A stretch of DNA of 18,477 nucleotides from Terrirubrum sp051646285. GTDB lineage: Bacteria; Pseudomonadota; Alphaproteobacteria; Rhizobiales; Beijerinckiaceae. The DNA is taken from contig JBOFCU010000182.1 in assembly GCA_051646285.1 (NCBI GenBank), positions 1 through 18,477 of the forward strand, given 5' to 3'. The position numbers and the translations under genes are program-made. Within the stretch, counting starts at the first letter, position 1, and each line of letters starts with the position of its first letter. The notes under the pieces are model-generated. The model was not told where the DNA came from. It saw nothing but the letters and a program-made list of their open reading frames with translations, and searched no databases. Positions 1-6,008 of the stretch are shown here, piece after piece.

Positions 1-246
1 GTCGCGCCCGGCCCTGTCGATACGGCCATGGCAAAGGCGGTGCATACACCAGACATTCGCGCCGATTATCATGATGCCATTCCGCTCAATCGCTACGGTC
101 TGGAAGAAGAACTGGCTGAAGCAATTTATTTTTTATGCAGCGACAAGGCAAGTTACATCACAGGCCAGACACTCGCCGTGGATGGCGGCTTCGAAACCAC
201 TGGCATCGGCCTGCCATCCCTGCGCAAATCTGGCATCAATGGATAA
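1..246 (+). CDS. Short-chain dehydrogenase/reductase (SDR), 3' end only
   Basis: This is the last 81 codons of a classical SDR oxidoreductase; the 5' part, with the NAD(P)-binding Rossmann motif and the catalytic Ser-Tyr-Lys, lies outside the window. What is visible is typical of the C-terminal third of the family: a start-of-window APGPVDT segment (the PG motif after beta-strand 6), an I-P-L-N-R-Y-G segment followed by acidic helix residues (EEELAEAIYFL), then the SDKASYITGQ and VDGGF block that closes most bacterial SDRs. A 13-residue tail follows VDGGF. The substrate cannot be told from this fragment. It converges on the BKACE gene, with only a hairpin between the two stop codons, so the two are neighbours but not one operon. 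Confidence 0.9.
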   Translation, partial: VAPGPVDTAMAKAVHTPDIRADYHDAIPLNRYGLEEELAEAIYFLCSDKASYITGQTLAVDGGFETTGIGLPSLRKSGING

Positions 247-271
247 TTATCGGAATAGCCAGTCCGATAAT
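246..271. terminator. Hairpin between convergent SDR and BKACE genes
   Basis: A perfect 9-bp inverted repeat, ATTATCGGA (246-254) and TCCGATAAT (263-271), with an 8-base loop. It begins on the last base of the SDR stop codon and ends two bases before the stop codon of the gene on the other strand, so it fills the whole gap. There is no T-run on either side, so a bidirectional intrinsic terminator is plausible but not proven; it may instead be a 3'-end stabilising structure. Confidence 0.5.
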
Positions 272-273
272 GA

Positions 274-1155
274 TCAGAGAAAACCAAGCATGGCCTTTGC
301 TTCGGCCGGCGTTGCAATATCCCGGCCGGCATCCCGCGCCAACGCAACAACACGCTGAACCAGCTCTGCATTGGTGGGCTGCCCCAGTTCGGAATACGCG
401 TAGTCGCCAAGGCCAATGGATATATGCCCGCCCTGCGCAATGATAGCCCCTGCAAGCGGCAACAAATTGCCCCCGAAATTTAACACAGCCCATTGCACAC
501 GCCGGTTTTGCGGCAAAAAATCCAGAAAAGCTTGCAACCCTTTGAGCGTGCCGGGATGGCCGCCCAGAAACGCATTGTCAGTCAGACATAACAAGAAAAA
601 AGCCGGCTCTTCAATCAGGCCCATATCGAGAAAGGCTTCTGCATAGCGCAAAAAGCCGATGTTCCAGCATACCAGATAAGGCTTGACGCCCGTGCCGTGC
701 AATGCCTCTGCAAAATGTTGTAAAGTCTGTGTCGAGTTTTGGTACACCATATGCGTCGTTTCAAAGCGCCGCGCTTGCGGATTATAACGATCAACATTCA
801 ATGACCCCATATCCAACGGCGCAAAATGCGGCGCGGTAAGCGGATTTTTGGCAAGAGACAATATATGACTGATGCGGTCGGCCGCCGTTGCGTCAAGATT
901 GGCATAGCCCAATGTCGGGTGAACGAGAATATCACTGGCCGCACGAATTTTTTGCACACAGTCAGCATAGTTGTCTCTGCTATAATCGGGAGCGCCATCC
1001 GGACTGCGGCCATGAAAATGAACAATGCTGGCACCAGCAGCACGGCAAGCCGCCGCATCAGCGGCAATTTCATCAGCGCTGTAGGGCACATGCGGGTTTC
1101 CCGCATCCCGCATCGTATATTCGTTTACGCGGACTTCGATGATAAGTTTTTGCAT
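274..1155 (-). CDS. BKACE/DUF849 family protein (beta-keto acid cleavage enzyme-like), divergent metal site
   Basis: A 293-residue TIM-barrel protein of the DUF849/BKACE family, whose characterised members use Zn2+ to condense a beta-keto acid (for example 3-keto-5-aminohexanoate) with acetyl-CoA. Family features seen: N-terminal beta strand and NPHVPYSADEIAADA, the VHFHGR motif with two metal-ligand histidines (H46, H48), the GGH-x-x-x-GLxD segment near 242-251, and the ATPAEAKAML C-terminus, at the usual length. Compared from memory with the characterised Kce enzyme, the GGHIRxGxED motif reads GGHISIGLGD here: the arginine is Ser246 and the glutamate zinc ligand is Gly250, while the aspartate (Asp251) remains. 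The substrate or even the reaction may therefore differ. The start ATG is preceded by a purine-rich AAGGGCGAG. Family assignment is firm, substrate unknown. Confidence 0.88.
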   Translation of the reverse strand: MQKLIIEVRVNEYTMRDAGNPHVPYSADEIAADAAACRAAGASIVHFHGRSPDGAPDYSRDNYADCVQKIRAASDILVHPTLGYANLDATAADRISHILSLAKNPLTAPHFAPLDMGSLNVDRYNPQARRFETTHMVYQNSTQTLQHFAEALHGTGVKPYLVCWNIGFLRYAEAFLDMGLIEEPAFFLLCLTDNAFLGGHPGTLKGLQAFLDFLPQNRRVQWAVLNFGGNLLPLAGAIIAQGGHISIGLGDYAYSELGQPTNAELVQRVVALARDAGRDIATPAEAKAMLGFL

Positions 1156-1314
1156 AGACTCGCCCTTCGTCGCATCTCTATAGCTGCTGACTGCTGCTCC
1201 ATGCTGCCTCGCGACAGGGCTGTAAAGCAGGCATACAGGGAACCATGTTCACAGCCAGACGTTGTCCTCACCGGCCCACATCAAGCGGGTCAAACACTAG
1301 TGCGGGCTGGCAAA

Positions 1315-2406
1315 GTGACATTCATTTCACGAACGATCAATAAGTGGGCATGGGCGGCGCTTGCCGGAGCCGGCGCAGCGATGCTTGTGTCTCGCTCCAC
1401 ATCGGCATCGGTGAATGCGGGCAGTCGTCAACGGACATTATCGCCGGCGGATGAGCGTCACGCCGCTGCAGGCTCAGGCCGTCTCGCTGACAACCCTGCA
1501 GATATTCCCGTGGGCGGCTGGAATGCCATTCTCAAGCGCACTTACCACGAAATAGTGAGGGACCGTGTCTTGGCTGTGGCTGCCGGCGTTACCTTTTACG
1601 GGTTGCTCGCATTGTTCCCTGCCGTAACAGCGTTCGTTTCTTTTTACGGATTGATCGCGGACCGATCAGCCATTCTCGATCACCTTGCGTTGCTTGACAC
1701 CGTTTTGCCCATGGGCGCCGTCGACATCATCCGCGATCAGATCATACGCATCACAAGCGGTGATGAAACGAAGCTGGGTGTTGCCTTTCTTCTTGGCGCC
1801 GGAATGTCGCTGTGGAGCGCGAATGCTGGTGTCAAAGCGATGTTCGACGCACTGAATGTCGCCTATAATGAGGTCGAAAAGCGCAGCTTTATCAAACTGA
1901 ATGCGATTTCACTCGCATTTACTTTTGCAGTCATCGCATTCGGACTGATCGCCATTTCAGCGATCGCTGTGGTACCGGCTATACTGAATTATCTTTATCT
2001 CGGTGCCTTGAGCGAATGGATTGTCTGGCTGGGCCGCTGGCCACTGATATTTCTTATTCTGTTGGCTGGCCTTGCAGCTCTGTATCGATTTGGCCCAAGC
2101 CGCCGGGAACCAAAATGGGCCTGGGTCAGCCCCGGTGCCATTTTTGCGGCAACGGCATGGATTGTCTTTTCAATTCTTTTTTCATGGTATGTCGCAAATT
2201 TCGGCGAATACAACAAAACTTATGGAGCGCTCGGCGCTGTCATTGCCCTATTGATGTGGCTCTGGCTATCCGTCACCATCGTGCTGGTCGGCGCAGAATT
2301 GAATGCGGAGACCGAGCGTCAGACATTGCGCGACACGACGAGAGGCACAGCCAAACCCATAGGCCTGCGCGGAGCGGTCGTCGCTGATCAAAAGACCATC
2401 AGCTAG
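1315..2406 (+). CDS. YihY/virulence factor BrkB family inner-membrane protein
   Basis: An integral membrane protein of the YihY/BrkB (formerly 'ribonuclease BN') family, of uncertain molecular function. The core starts near GGWNAILKRTYHEIVRDR and carries AAGVTFYGLLALFP in the first core membrane helix, several further hydrophobic segments, and the family-signature end YNKTYGALGAVIALLMWLWLS followed by GAELNAE. About six core transmembrane segments are visible. A 60-70-residue, Ser/Ala-rich low-complexity region precedes the core, with a short glycine/alanine-rich hydrophobic segment at the very N-terminus. The start is uncertain: the frame stays open back to 826, but that part is antisense to the BKACE gene. 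I chose GTG 1315 (363 residues) because it keeps the N-terminal hydrophobic segment; ATG 1381 and ATG 1201 are alternatives, and none has a strong ribosome site. Confidence 0.87.
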   Translation: MTFISRTINKWAWAALAGAGAAMLVSRSTSASVNAGSRQRTLSPADERHAAAGSGRLADNPADIPVGGWNAILKRTYHEIVRDRVLAVAAGVTFYGLLALFPAVTAFVSFYGLIADRSAILDHLALLDTVLPMGAVDIIRDQIIRITSGDETKLGVAFLLGAGMSLWSANAGVKAMFDALNVAYNEVEKRSFIKLNAISLAFTFAVIAFGLIAISAIAVVPAILNYLYLGALSEWIVWLGRWPLIFLILLAGLAALYRFGPSRREPKWAWVSPGAIFAATAWIVFSILFSWYVANFGEYNKTYGALGAVIALLMWLWLSVTIVLVGAELNAETERQTLRDTTRGTAKPIGLRGAVVADQKTIS

Positions 2407-2421
2407 TGCTTGCGATGCAGC

Positions 2422-2461
2422 AAAAAAAATTCAGGCTGCGGGCACGGTCTGCGCAGCCTGA
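2422..2461 (-). terminator. Intrinsic terminator of rpe, overlapping its 3' coding end
   Basis: Read on the - strand, a 9-bp stem TCAGGCTGC (2461-2453) pairs with GCAGCCTGA (2439-2431) around a 13-base loop, followed one base later by eight T residues (2429-2422). The TGA stop codon of rpe is the last three bases of the descending stem arm, so the terminator is made largely from coding sequence. It also fills the gap to the convergent YihY-family gene. Confidence 0.85.
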
Positions 2462-3105
2462 CGGATGGCCGCAATATTTTCTGAATAATGCGCAGGACCG
2501 TTCTTGAAAATGGCTGAGCCGGCCACGAGTGCATTGGCACCGGCAGCAACAACCAGCGGCGCTGTTTCAGGCGTTACGCCGCCGTCAATTTCAATATCAA
2601 TCGGCCTGCCGCCGATCATTTCTTTTACACGCTTCACTTTTTCGATAACAGCAGGAATGAACGCTTGCCCCCCAAAACCAGGATTGACCGTCATCAACAG
2701 GATCAGATCGAGCCGGTCCAGCACATATTCGATGATATGCTCAGGCGTGTGCGGATTGAGTGAAACGCCGGCTTTTTTCCCGAGTGCGCGAATGGCTTGC
2801 AATGAACGGTCGAGATGCTTGGTTGCTTCCGCATGCACGGTAATGATGTCGCATCCTGCCTTGGCGAAGGCTTCAAGATACGGATCACACGGCTCGATCA
2901 TCAGATGGCAATCAAAGACCTTCGGCGAGTAGGGGCGCAACGCGGCAATGATCCCGGGCCCGAAGGTAATATTCGGCACAAAATGCCCGTCCATCACATC
3001 AAGATGGACCCAATCGCCACCAGCCTCCATCACACGCTGGGTATCCGGCCCCAGTTGCGCAAAATCCGCTGACAAGATGGAGGGGGCAATCACAAGGTCG
3101 CGCAT
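2431..3105 (-). CDS. rpe: Ribulose-phosphate 3-epimerase
   Basis: A 224-residue cytosolic TIM-barrel enzyme that interconverts D-ribulose 5-phosphate and D-xylulose 5-phosphate in the pentose phosphate pathway (and the Calvin cycle where present). Diagnostic sequence: APSILSADF at the N-terminus, VHLDVMDGHFVPNITFGP with metal ligands H34 and D36, CHLMI with H67, MTVNPGFGGQ as the flexible loop around 138-147, and EIDGGV with D174, followed by the phosphate-binding VAGSAIF. Length is normal for the family. The open frame begins with a TTG one codon upstream, but ATG 3105 sits seven bases after AGAGGA and is the better start. The gene is divergent from the deacetylase gene, with a 240-bp gap, and ends in its own intrinsic terminator. 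Confidence 0.97.
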   Translation of the reverse strand: MRDLVIAPSILSADFAQLGPDTQRVMEAGGDWVHLDVMDGHFVPNITFGPGIIAALRPYSPKVFDCHLMIEPCDPYLEAFAKAGCDIITVHAEATKHLDRSLQAIRALGKKAGVSLNPHTPEHIIEYVLDRLDLILLMTVNPGFGGQAFIPAVIEKVKRVKEMIGGRPIDIEIDGGVTPETAPLVVAAGANALVAGSAIFKNGPAHYSENIAAIRQAAQTVPAA

Positions 3106-3345
3106 CAACAGATCCTCTGGCCGCAGCGGCAGTCTTCAGGAATAGCATCTGAAGGCGGCTCAACGGCAGGTCAAGCGCTTCCGCCATTGCCAAGCGTCCC
3201 TGCCCACATATTTGCTACGCCGGTATCAAGGCCCGCGCTATCAACATAGCCTCATGGTTGAACAACGCGGCCCTGCCGCTTGCGAAGGCAGCGCGCCTGC
3301 GCCTACCATGCCAACAATTCAAGCACGCACTCTCACAGGGTTACC

Positions 3346-4401
3346 ATGCAGGCCTATTTCTCAGACCGTCAGCTCGCCCACAAGCCGCAGCAATATATGG
3401 TTCATGGCCGCATCGTGAATGCATTTGAAACGGACCAGCGCGCCAGCATCCTGCAAGACGCGCTGCGCGGCGCTGGTCTGACAATGCGCGAACCGGTCAA
3501 GGCGGATATGTCGCATATCCTTGCCGTTCATGCCGATCATTATCTGGATTTTTTGCGCACGGCATATGATGAGTTCATGGCTTTGCCCAACCACGGGCCA
3601 GAGGTATTGCCGAATATATTTTCATACCGCGGTGCAGGTCCCGATTATGCACCGCGTGGCAAGCCGCGCTGCACAGGCATTATTGGGCGCACGGGGTGGT
3701 ATGTTGGCGATCTTTCCGCAATCATAACGCAAGGCACTTATGACTCATCGCTCGCTGCGGCTGACAGTGCCCTTGCTGCCGCGCAGGATATTCTGGATGG
3801 TGCGCAGGCCAGCATGGCCTTGTGCCGCCCGCCCGGCCATCACGCCTATGTGGACCGCGCATCCGGATTCTGTTTTCTCAACAATGCCGCCATAGCAGCA
3901 CAACGCCTGCGCAGTGTTTTTGATCACGTTGCCATTCTGGATTTCGATACACACCATGGCGACGGCACGCAGGCGATCTTTTACCAGCGCGAAGACGTGT
4001 TCTTTGGCTCAACCCATACAGATCCATCGGCCTACTATCCCCACTATGCGGGCTATTCTGATGAATGCGGAGCTGGCAAGGGCCTGCATCACAACCTCAA
4101 CCTGCCCTTGCCATTCGGTGCCGGGGATGCCGAATTTATTGTTGCCAATGCGCAATTGATCGTTGCTTCACAGCAGGCTGGCGCCCAGGCTCTGGTGATT
4201 TCTGCGGGGTGGGATGCCCATATCCGCGATCCGCTCTCTAAGCTGAAAGTCAGCACCGATGCCTATGCCCGCATCGGCACTATGTATGGCCGTGTGCAAC
4301 TGCCAACCGTCATTGTGCAGGAAGGCGGCTACGCGCTTGATGCGATTGGCGAGGCGGCCAGCGCATTCATCACGGCCTTTTGCGCCGCACGTGGGTTATA
4401 G
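3346..4401 (+). CDS. Histone deacetylase superfamily protein, acetylpolyamine amidohydrolase type
   Basis: A 351-residue zinc amidohydrolase of the arginase/deacetylase fold. It resembles the acetylpolyamine amidohydrolase of Mycoplana along its length, including the N-terminal FSD segment and the loop ahead of CRPPGHHA. Catalytic features are intact: the tandem His pair H165-H166, zinc ligands D201 and H203 in DFDTHHGDGTQ and D290 in SAGWDAH, and the transition-state tyrosine Y329 in QEGGYAL. Likely role: cytosolic hydrolysis of N-acetylated polyamines or a related small acetylated amine; protein deacetylation cannot be excluded. The frame is open back to 3280, but ATG 3346 has AGGG five bases upstream and matches where homologues begin. 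It is followed on the same strand, after 122 bases, by a receiver-domain gene; no transporter or polyamine gene is adjacent. Confidence 0.93.
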   Translation: MQAYFSDRQLAHKPQQYMVHGRIVNAFETDQRASILQDALRGAGLTMREPVKADMSHILAVHADHYLDFLRTAYDEFMALPNHGPEVLPNIFSYRGAGPDYAPRGKPRCTGIIGRTGWYVGDLSAIITQGTYDSSLAAADSALAAAQDILDGAQASMALCRPPGHHAYVDRASGFCFLNNAAIAAQRLRSVFDHVAILDFDTHHGDGTQAIFYQREDVFFGSTHTDPSAYYPHYAGYSDECGAGKGLHHNLNLPLPFGAGDAEFIVANAQLIVASQQAGAQALVISAGWDAHIRDPLSKLKVSTDAYARIGTMYGRVQLPTVIVQEGGYALDAIGEAASAFITAFCAARGL

Positions 4402-4523
4402 CAAGACCAGGCACCACTCCGGCTCAGCCTCAGGTTGTGGCCACTCGGTTTCAGCACGGCAAGTTTTCCACGGCACACTGATGCGCAGACCGCCACGACC
4501 TGCGGCGGTGCGTAAGGCCAGTC

Positions 4524-4994
4524 ATGTGGAAGCCAACCTTGTATCAAACAGCGCGCGTTGTGTTGTTTGACGCCAACCCGCAAGCGCGGCGCGTCACCAA
4601 AGACTGTCTGCACAAGATGCGTGTGCAAACCATTCATGAGATCCAGACGCCGGATGAATTCAACCGCTGGCTGAACAGTCCCAATGCCGACATCATGATT
4701 TTTGACGGCTTCAATCTGCGCAGCAAAACGGACTCCGTTATGGCCGCTCTTGAGCAGGCAAAAACAAATGCCAGCTGCTCCATGGCACTGATGCTGGTGA
4801 CGGCCGAAGACCGTGAAAGCCGCCTGAAACAGATGATTGCGGCTGGCATCGAAGCCATCGTGCTCAAGCCGTTTTCAAGCATGGTGCTGTGTGACCATTT
4901 CAGCCATGTGATGCGCAATCATGTCATGCGCAAGCGGGATGAGATCAGCGCCGCACCACCGCCAGCCGCACCACCTGTGCAGCAAGCAGCGTGA
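4524..4994 (+). CDS. Stand-alone receiver (CheY-like) domain protein
   Basis: A 156-residue protein made of one receiver domain (about 10-132) and a short Ala/Pro/Gln-rich tail, with no DNA-binding output domain. The predicted phospho-acceptor is D61 in IMIFDG, with the conserved T93 in LVTAEDR and K115 in LKPFS. The N-terminal acidic pocket is reduced: where CheY has adjacent aspartates (VVDD), this protein has LFDAN, keeping D16 but with A17 in the second position. The usual MP-x-M-(D/N)-G loop after the phospho-acceptor is also absent. It could still be phosphorylated with altered metal binding, or act without phosphorylation. The ATG is preceded by TAAGG at a usable distance. No histidine kinase is nearby, so the partner is unknown. 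Confidence 0.85.
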   Translation: MWKPTLYQTARVVLFDANPQARRVTKDCLHKMRVQTIHEIQTPDEFNRWLNSPNADIMIFDGFNLRSKTDSVMAALEQAKTNASCSMALMLVTAEDRESRLKQMIAAGIEAIVLKPFSSMVLCDHFSHVMRNHVMRKRDEISAAPPPAAPPVQQAA

Positions 4995-4995
4995 A

Positions 4996-5019
4996 CCAGC
5001 GCTGCACGCTGGCTTTAAA
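4996..5019. terminator. Short hairpin between convergent receiver and tetR genes
   Basis: CCAGCG (4996-5001) and CGCTGG (5007-5012) form a 6-bp stem with a 5-base loop directly after the receiver gene stop codon, followed on the + strand by CTTTAAA. The T-tract is weak and the stem short, so termination is only probable. The downstream part overlaps the stop codon of tetR on the other strand. Confidence 0.4.
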
Positions 5020-5629
5020 TACTCTTCTGCGATCCCATACTCGCGCACAGCAAACGCACCAGCCGTTCAATTTGCTGGTCCAGCAAGCGTTCCGGCACAG
5101 CCACCAGCTTGCCTTCCAGCCCAAGTGACACGACCCCATGCACCGCACTGAAAAGCGTTGAAGCCATGGTCTGCCGCTCGGCCTCCGGTGCATCGGGCAT
5201 CAACGCAGCCAGCGGTTCCAGAATGTGCCGGAACAAATGCATCTGGTCGATCACCGCCCATTCTGGCAATGGCCTGTCAGCCTGCATGCGATACTCGAAC
5301 AAGGAACGCCACAAATGCGTATGGGCGGTCGCAAAGGACCGGTAAGCCAACGCAATGGCGACAAGCCTGTCACACGCCGTCGGCATTCCAGCCGGCATAG
5401 CGGCCTGCTCCAGCGCCCGATCCAGCCGCGCCAGTGTTCGGGATGCCACCCTCAGCATTAACTCATCCAAGTCAGCCACGAGATTGTAGATCGCACCCAG
5501 CGCGACCCCAATATCCTGCGCCAGATCACGTGCCTTGACGCCTGCCAGACCATCACGCGCGATACGTTGCTCGGCTGCATCAATGAGCGCAATGCGCTGC
5601 GCCTCCCGGCGGATTTGCACCTTAGTCAT
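5015..5629 (-). CDS. TetR/AcrR-family transcriptional repressor
   Basis: A 204-residue regulator with an N-terminal TetR helix-turn-helix: RREAQRIALIDAAEQRIARDG forms helix 1, and VKARDLAQDIGVALGAIYNLVADLDELMLRV (about 31-61) contains the recognition helix around GAIYNLVAD. The remainder is a helical ligand-binding and dimerisation domain; its RSLFEYRM segment is reminiscent of the WHG-type C-terminal domain. The start ATG at 5629 lies just after GGAGAG at ideal spacing; the longer frame to 5686 would run through two palindromes and is rejected. It is divergent from the LplT-PlsC-Aas fusion gene, and three palindromic sites lie between them, so it very probably represses both itself and the fusion gene. 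The inducer is unknown; an acyl or lysolipid compound is a guess from the neighbour's function. Confidence 0.92.
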   Translation of the reverse strand: MTKVQIRREAQRIALIDAAEQRIARDGLAGVKARDLAQDIGVALGAIYNLVADLDELMLRVASRTLARLDRALEQAAMPAGMPTACDRLVAIALAYRSFATAHTHLWRSLFEYRMQADRPLPEWAVIDQMHLFRHILEPLAALMPDAPEAERQTMASTLFSAVHGVVSLGLEGKLVAVPERLLDQQIERLVRLLCASMGSQKSI

Positions 5630-5649
5630 CACTCTCCAATCGCCTGCAC

Positions 5650-5679
5650 TTGACTTTTGAACACTGTTCAATCTATAAA
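5650..5679 (+). promoter_or_regulatory. Predicted sigma-70-type promoter of the lipid-repair fusion gene
   Basis: TTGACT (5650-5655) and TATAAA (5674-5679) are separated by 18 bases and point toward the small ORF and the acyltransferase fusion. The predicted transcription start is near 5686. The spacer is occupied by the first palindrome and the start site by the second, the standard arrangement for direct TetR repression. Confidence 0.65.
5658..5670. promoter_or_regulatory. TetR operator candidate O1
   Basis: A perfect palindrome, TGAACA-C-TGTTCA, lying inside the -35/-10 spacer. It is the first of three near-identical sites found only in this intergenic region of the window. Confidence 0.75.
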
Positions 5680-5692
5680 TGAACAATGTTCA
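5680..5692. promoter_or_regulatory. TetR operator candidate O2
   Basis: A perfect palindrome, TGAACA-A-TGTTCA, immediately after the -10 element and over the predicted transcription start. Its centre is 22 bp from that of O1, about two helical turns, so two repressor dimers could sit on the same face of the DNA. Confidence 0.75.
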
Positions 5693-5704
5693 AGAAATCC
5701 TATC

Positions 5705-5717
5705 TGAACACAGTTCA
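5705..5717. promoter_or_regulatory. TetR operator candidate O3
   Basis: TGAAC-ACA-GTTCA, with five-base arms matching O1 and O2 but the sixth base pair broken. The centre is 25 bp from O2, within the predicted 5' leader. Probably a weaker or accessory site. Confidence 0.62.
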
Positions 5718-5795
5718 TAGCAGATCAGCAGCCATATCCAAGGGCAAGCCATGAAGGCCTGCCACCCGGCCAACCCGCTGATCACAGGAGGAATG

Positions 5796-5903
5796 ATGAT
5801 CGCGCGGTTCTGGAAAAAGCTCTCATTGTTGTGGACCTGTTTGCCGCAACCCCTCGATACCCACGAAGACGCAAGGCTGCCCCGCCACGTTCGTCAAGCC
5901 TGA
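5796..5903 (+). CDS. Candidate small ORF in the leader of the acyltransferase fusion gene
   Basis: A 35-codon frame starting MIARFWKKLSLLW and ending in a charged, His/Arg-containing tail (RLPRHVRQA). A consensus AGGAGG (5786-5791) sits four bases before ATG 5796, the strongest ribosome site in this part of the window. The same frame is open back to ATG 5751 (50 codons, preceded by AAGGG). It lies 106 bases before the chosen start of the fusion gene and in the same register. GATCAGC (5723-5729) can pair with GCTGATC (5777-5783), placing the AGGAGG just 3' of a stem. It could be a real small protein with an amphipathic, membrane-seeking N-terminus, a leader peptide that controls the downstream gene, or chance. 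I do not recognise it. Confidence 0.45.
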   Translation: MIARFWKKLSLLWTCLPQPLDTHEDARLPRHVRQA

Positions 5904-6008
5904 CCACATAAGCCATCACCATTCACGCGCGGCATGACCAGGAACGACTGCCGCAACACTCTGTTCAGACCGGCCAACGATACTGCCGCTAACCAAGGGA
6001 ATCATGCC

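Noticed and set aside
826..1314. Upstream extension of the YihY-family frame by about 160 codons
   Set aside because: Most of it is antisense to the conserved N-terminal half of the BKACE gene and has no membrane-protein or family character; the real start is taken as 1315 or 1381.
3212..3418. A 68-codon frame in the rpe/deacetylase gap, first suspected to overlap an RNA gene
   Set aside because: No tRNA-like T-arm (GTTCRANNC) or cloverleaf is present, the frame overlaps the deacetylase start, and the region is best read as a divergent promoter region.
5934..6008. An alternative start giving the acyltransferase fusion 25 extra N-terminal residues
   Set aside because: No ribosome site precedes ATG 5934, the added residues are unlike LplT N-termini, and ATG 6009 has AAGGGA at eight bases.
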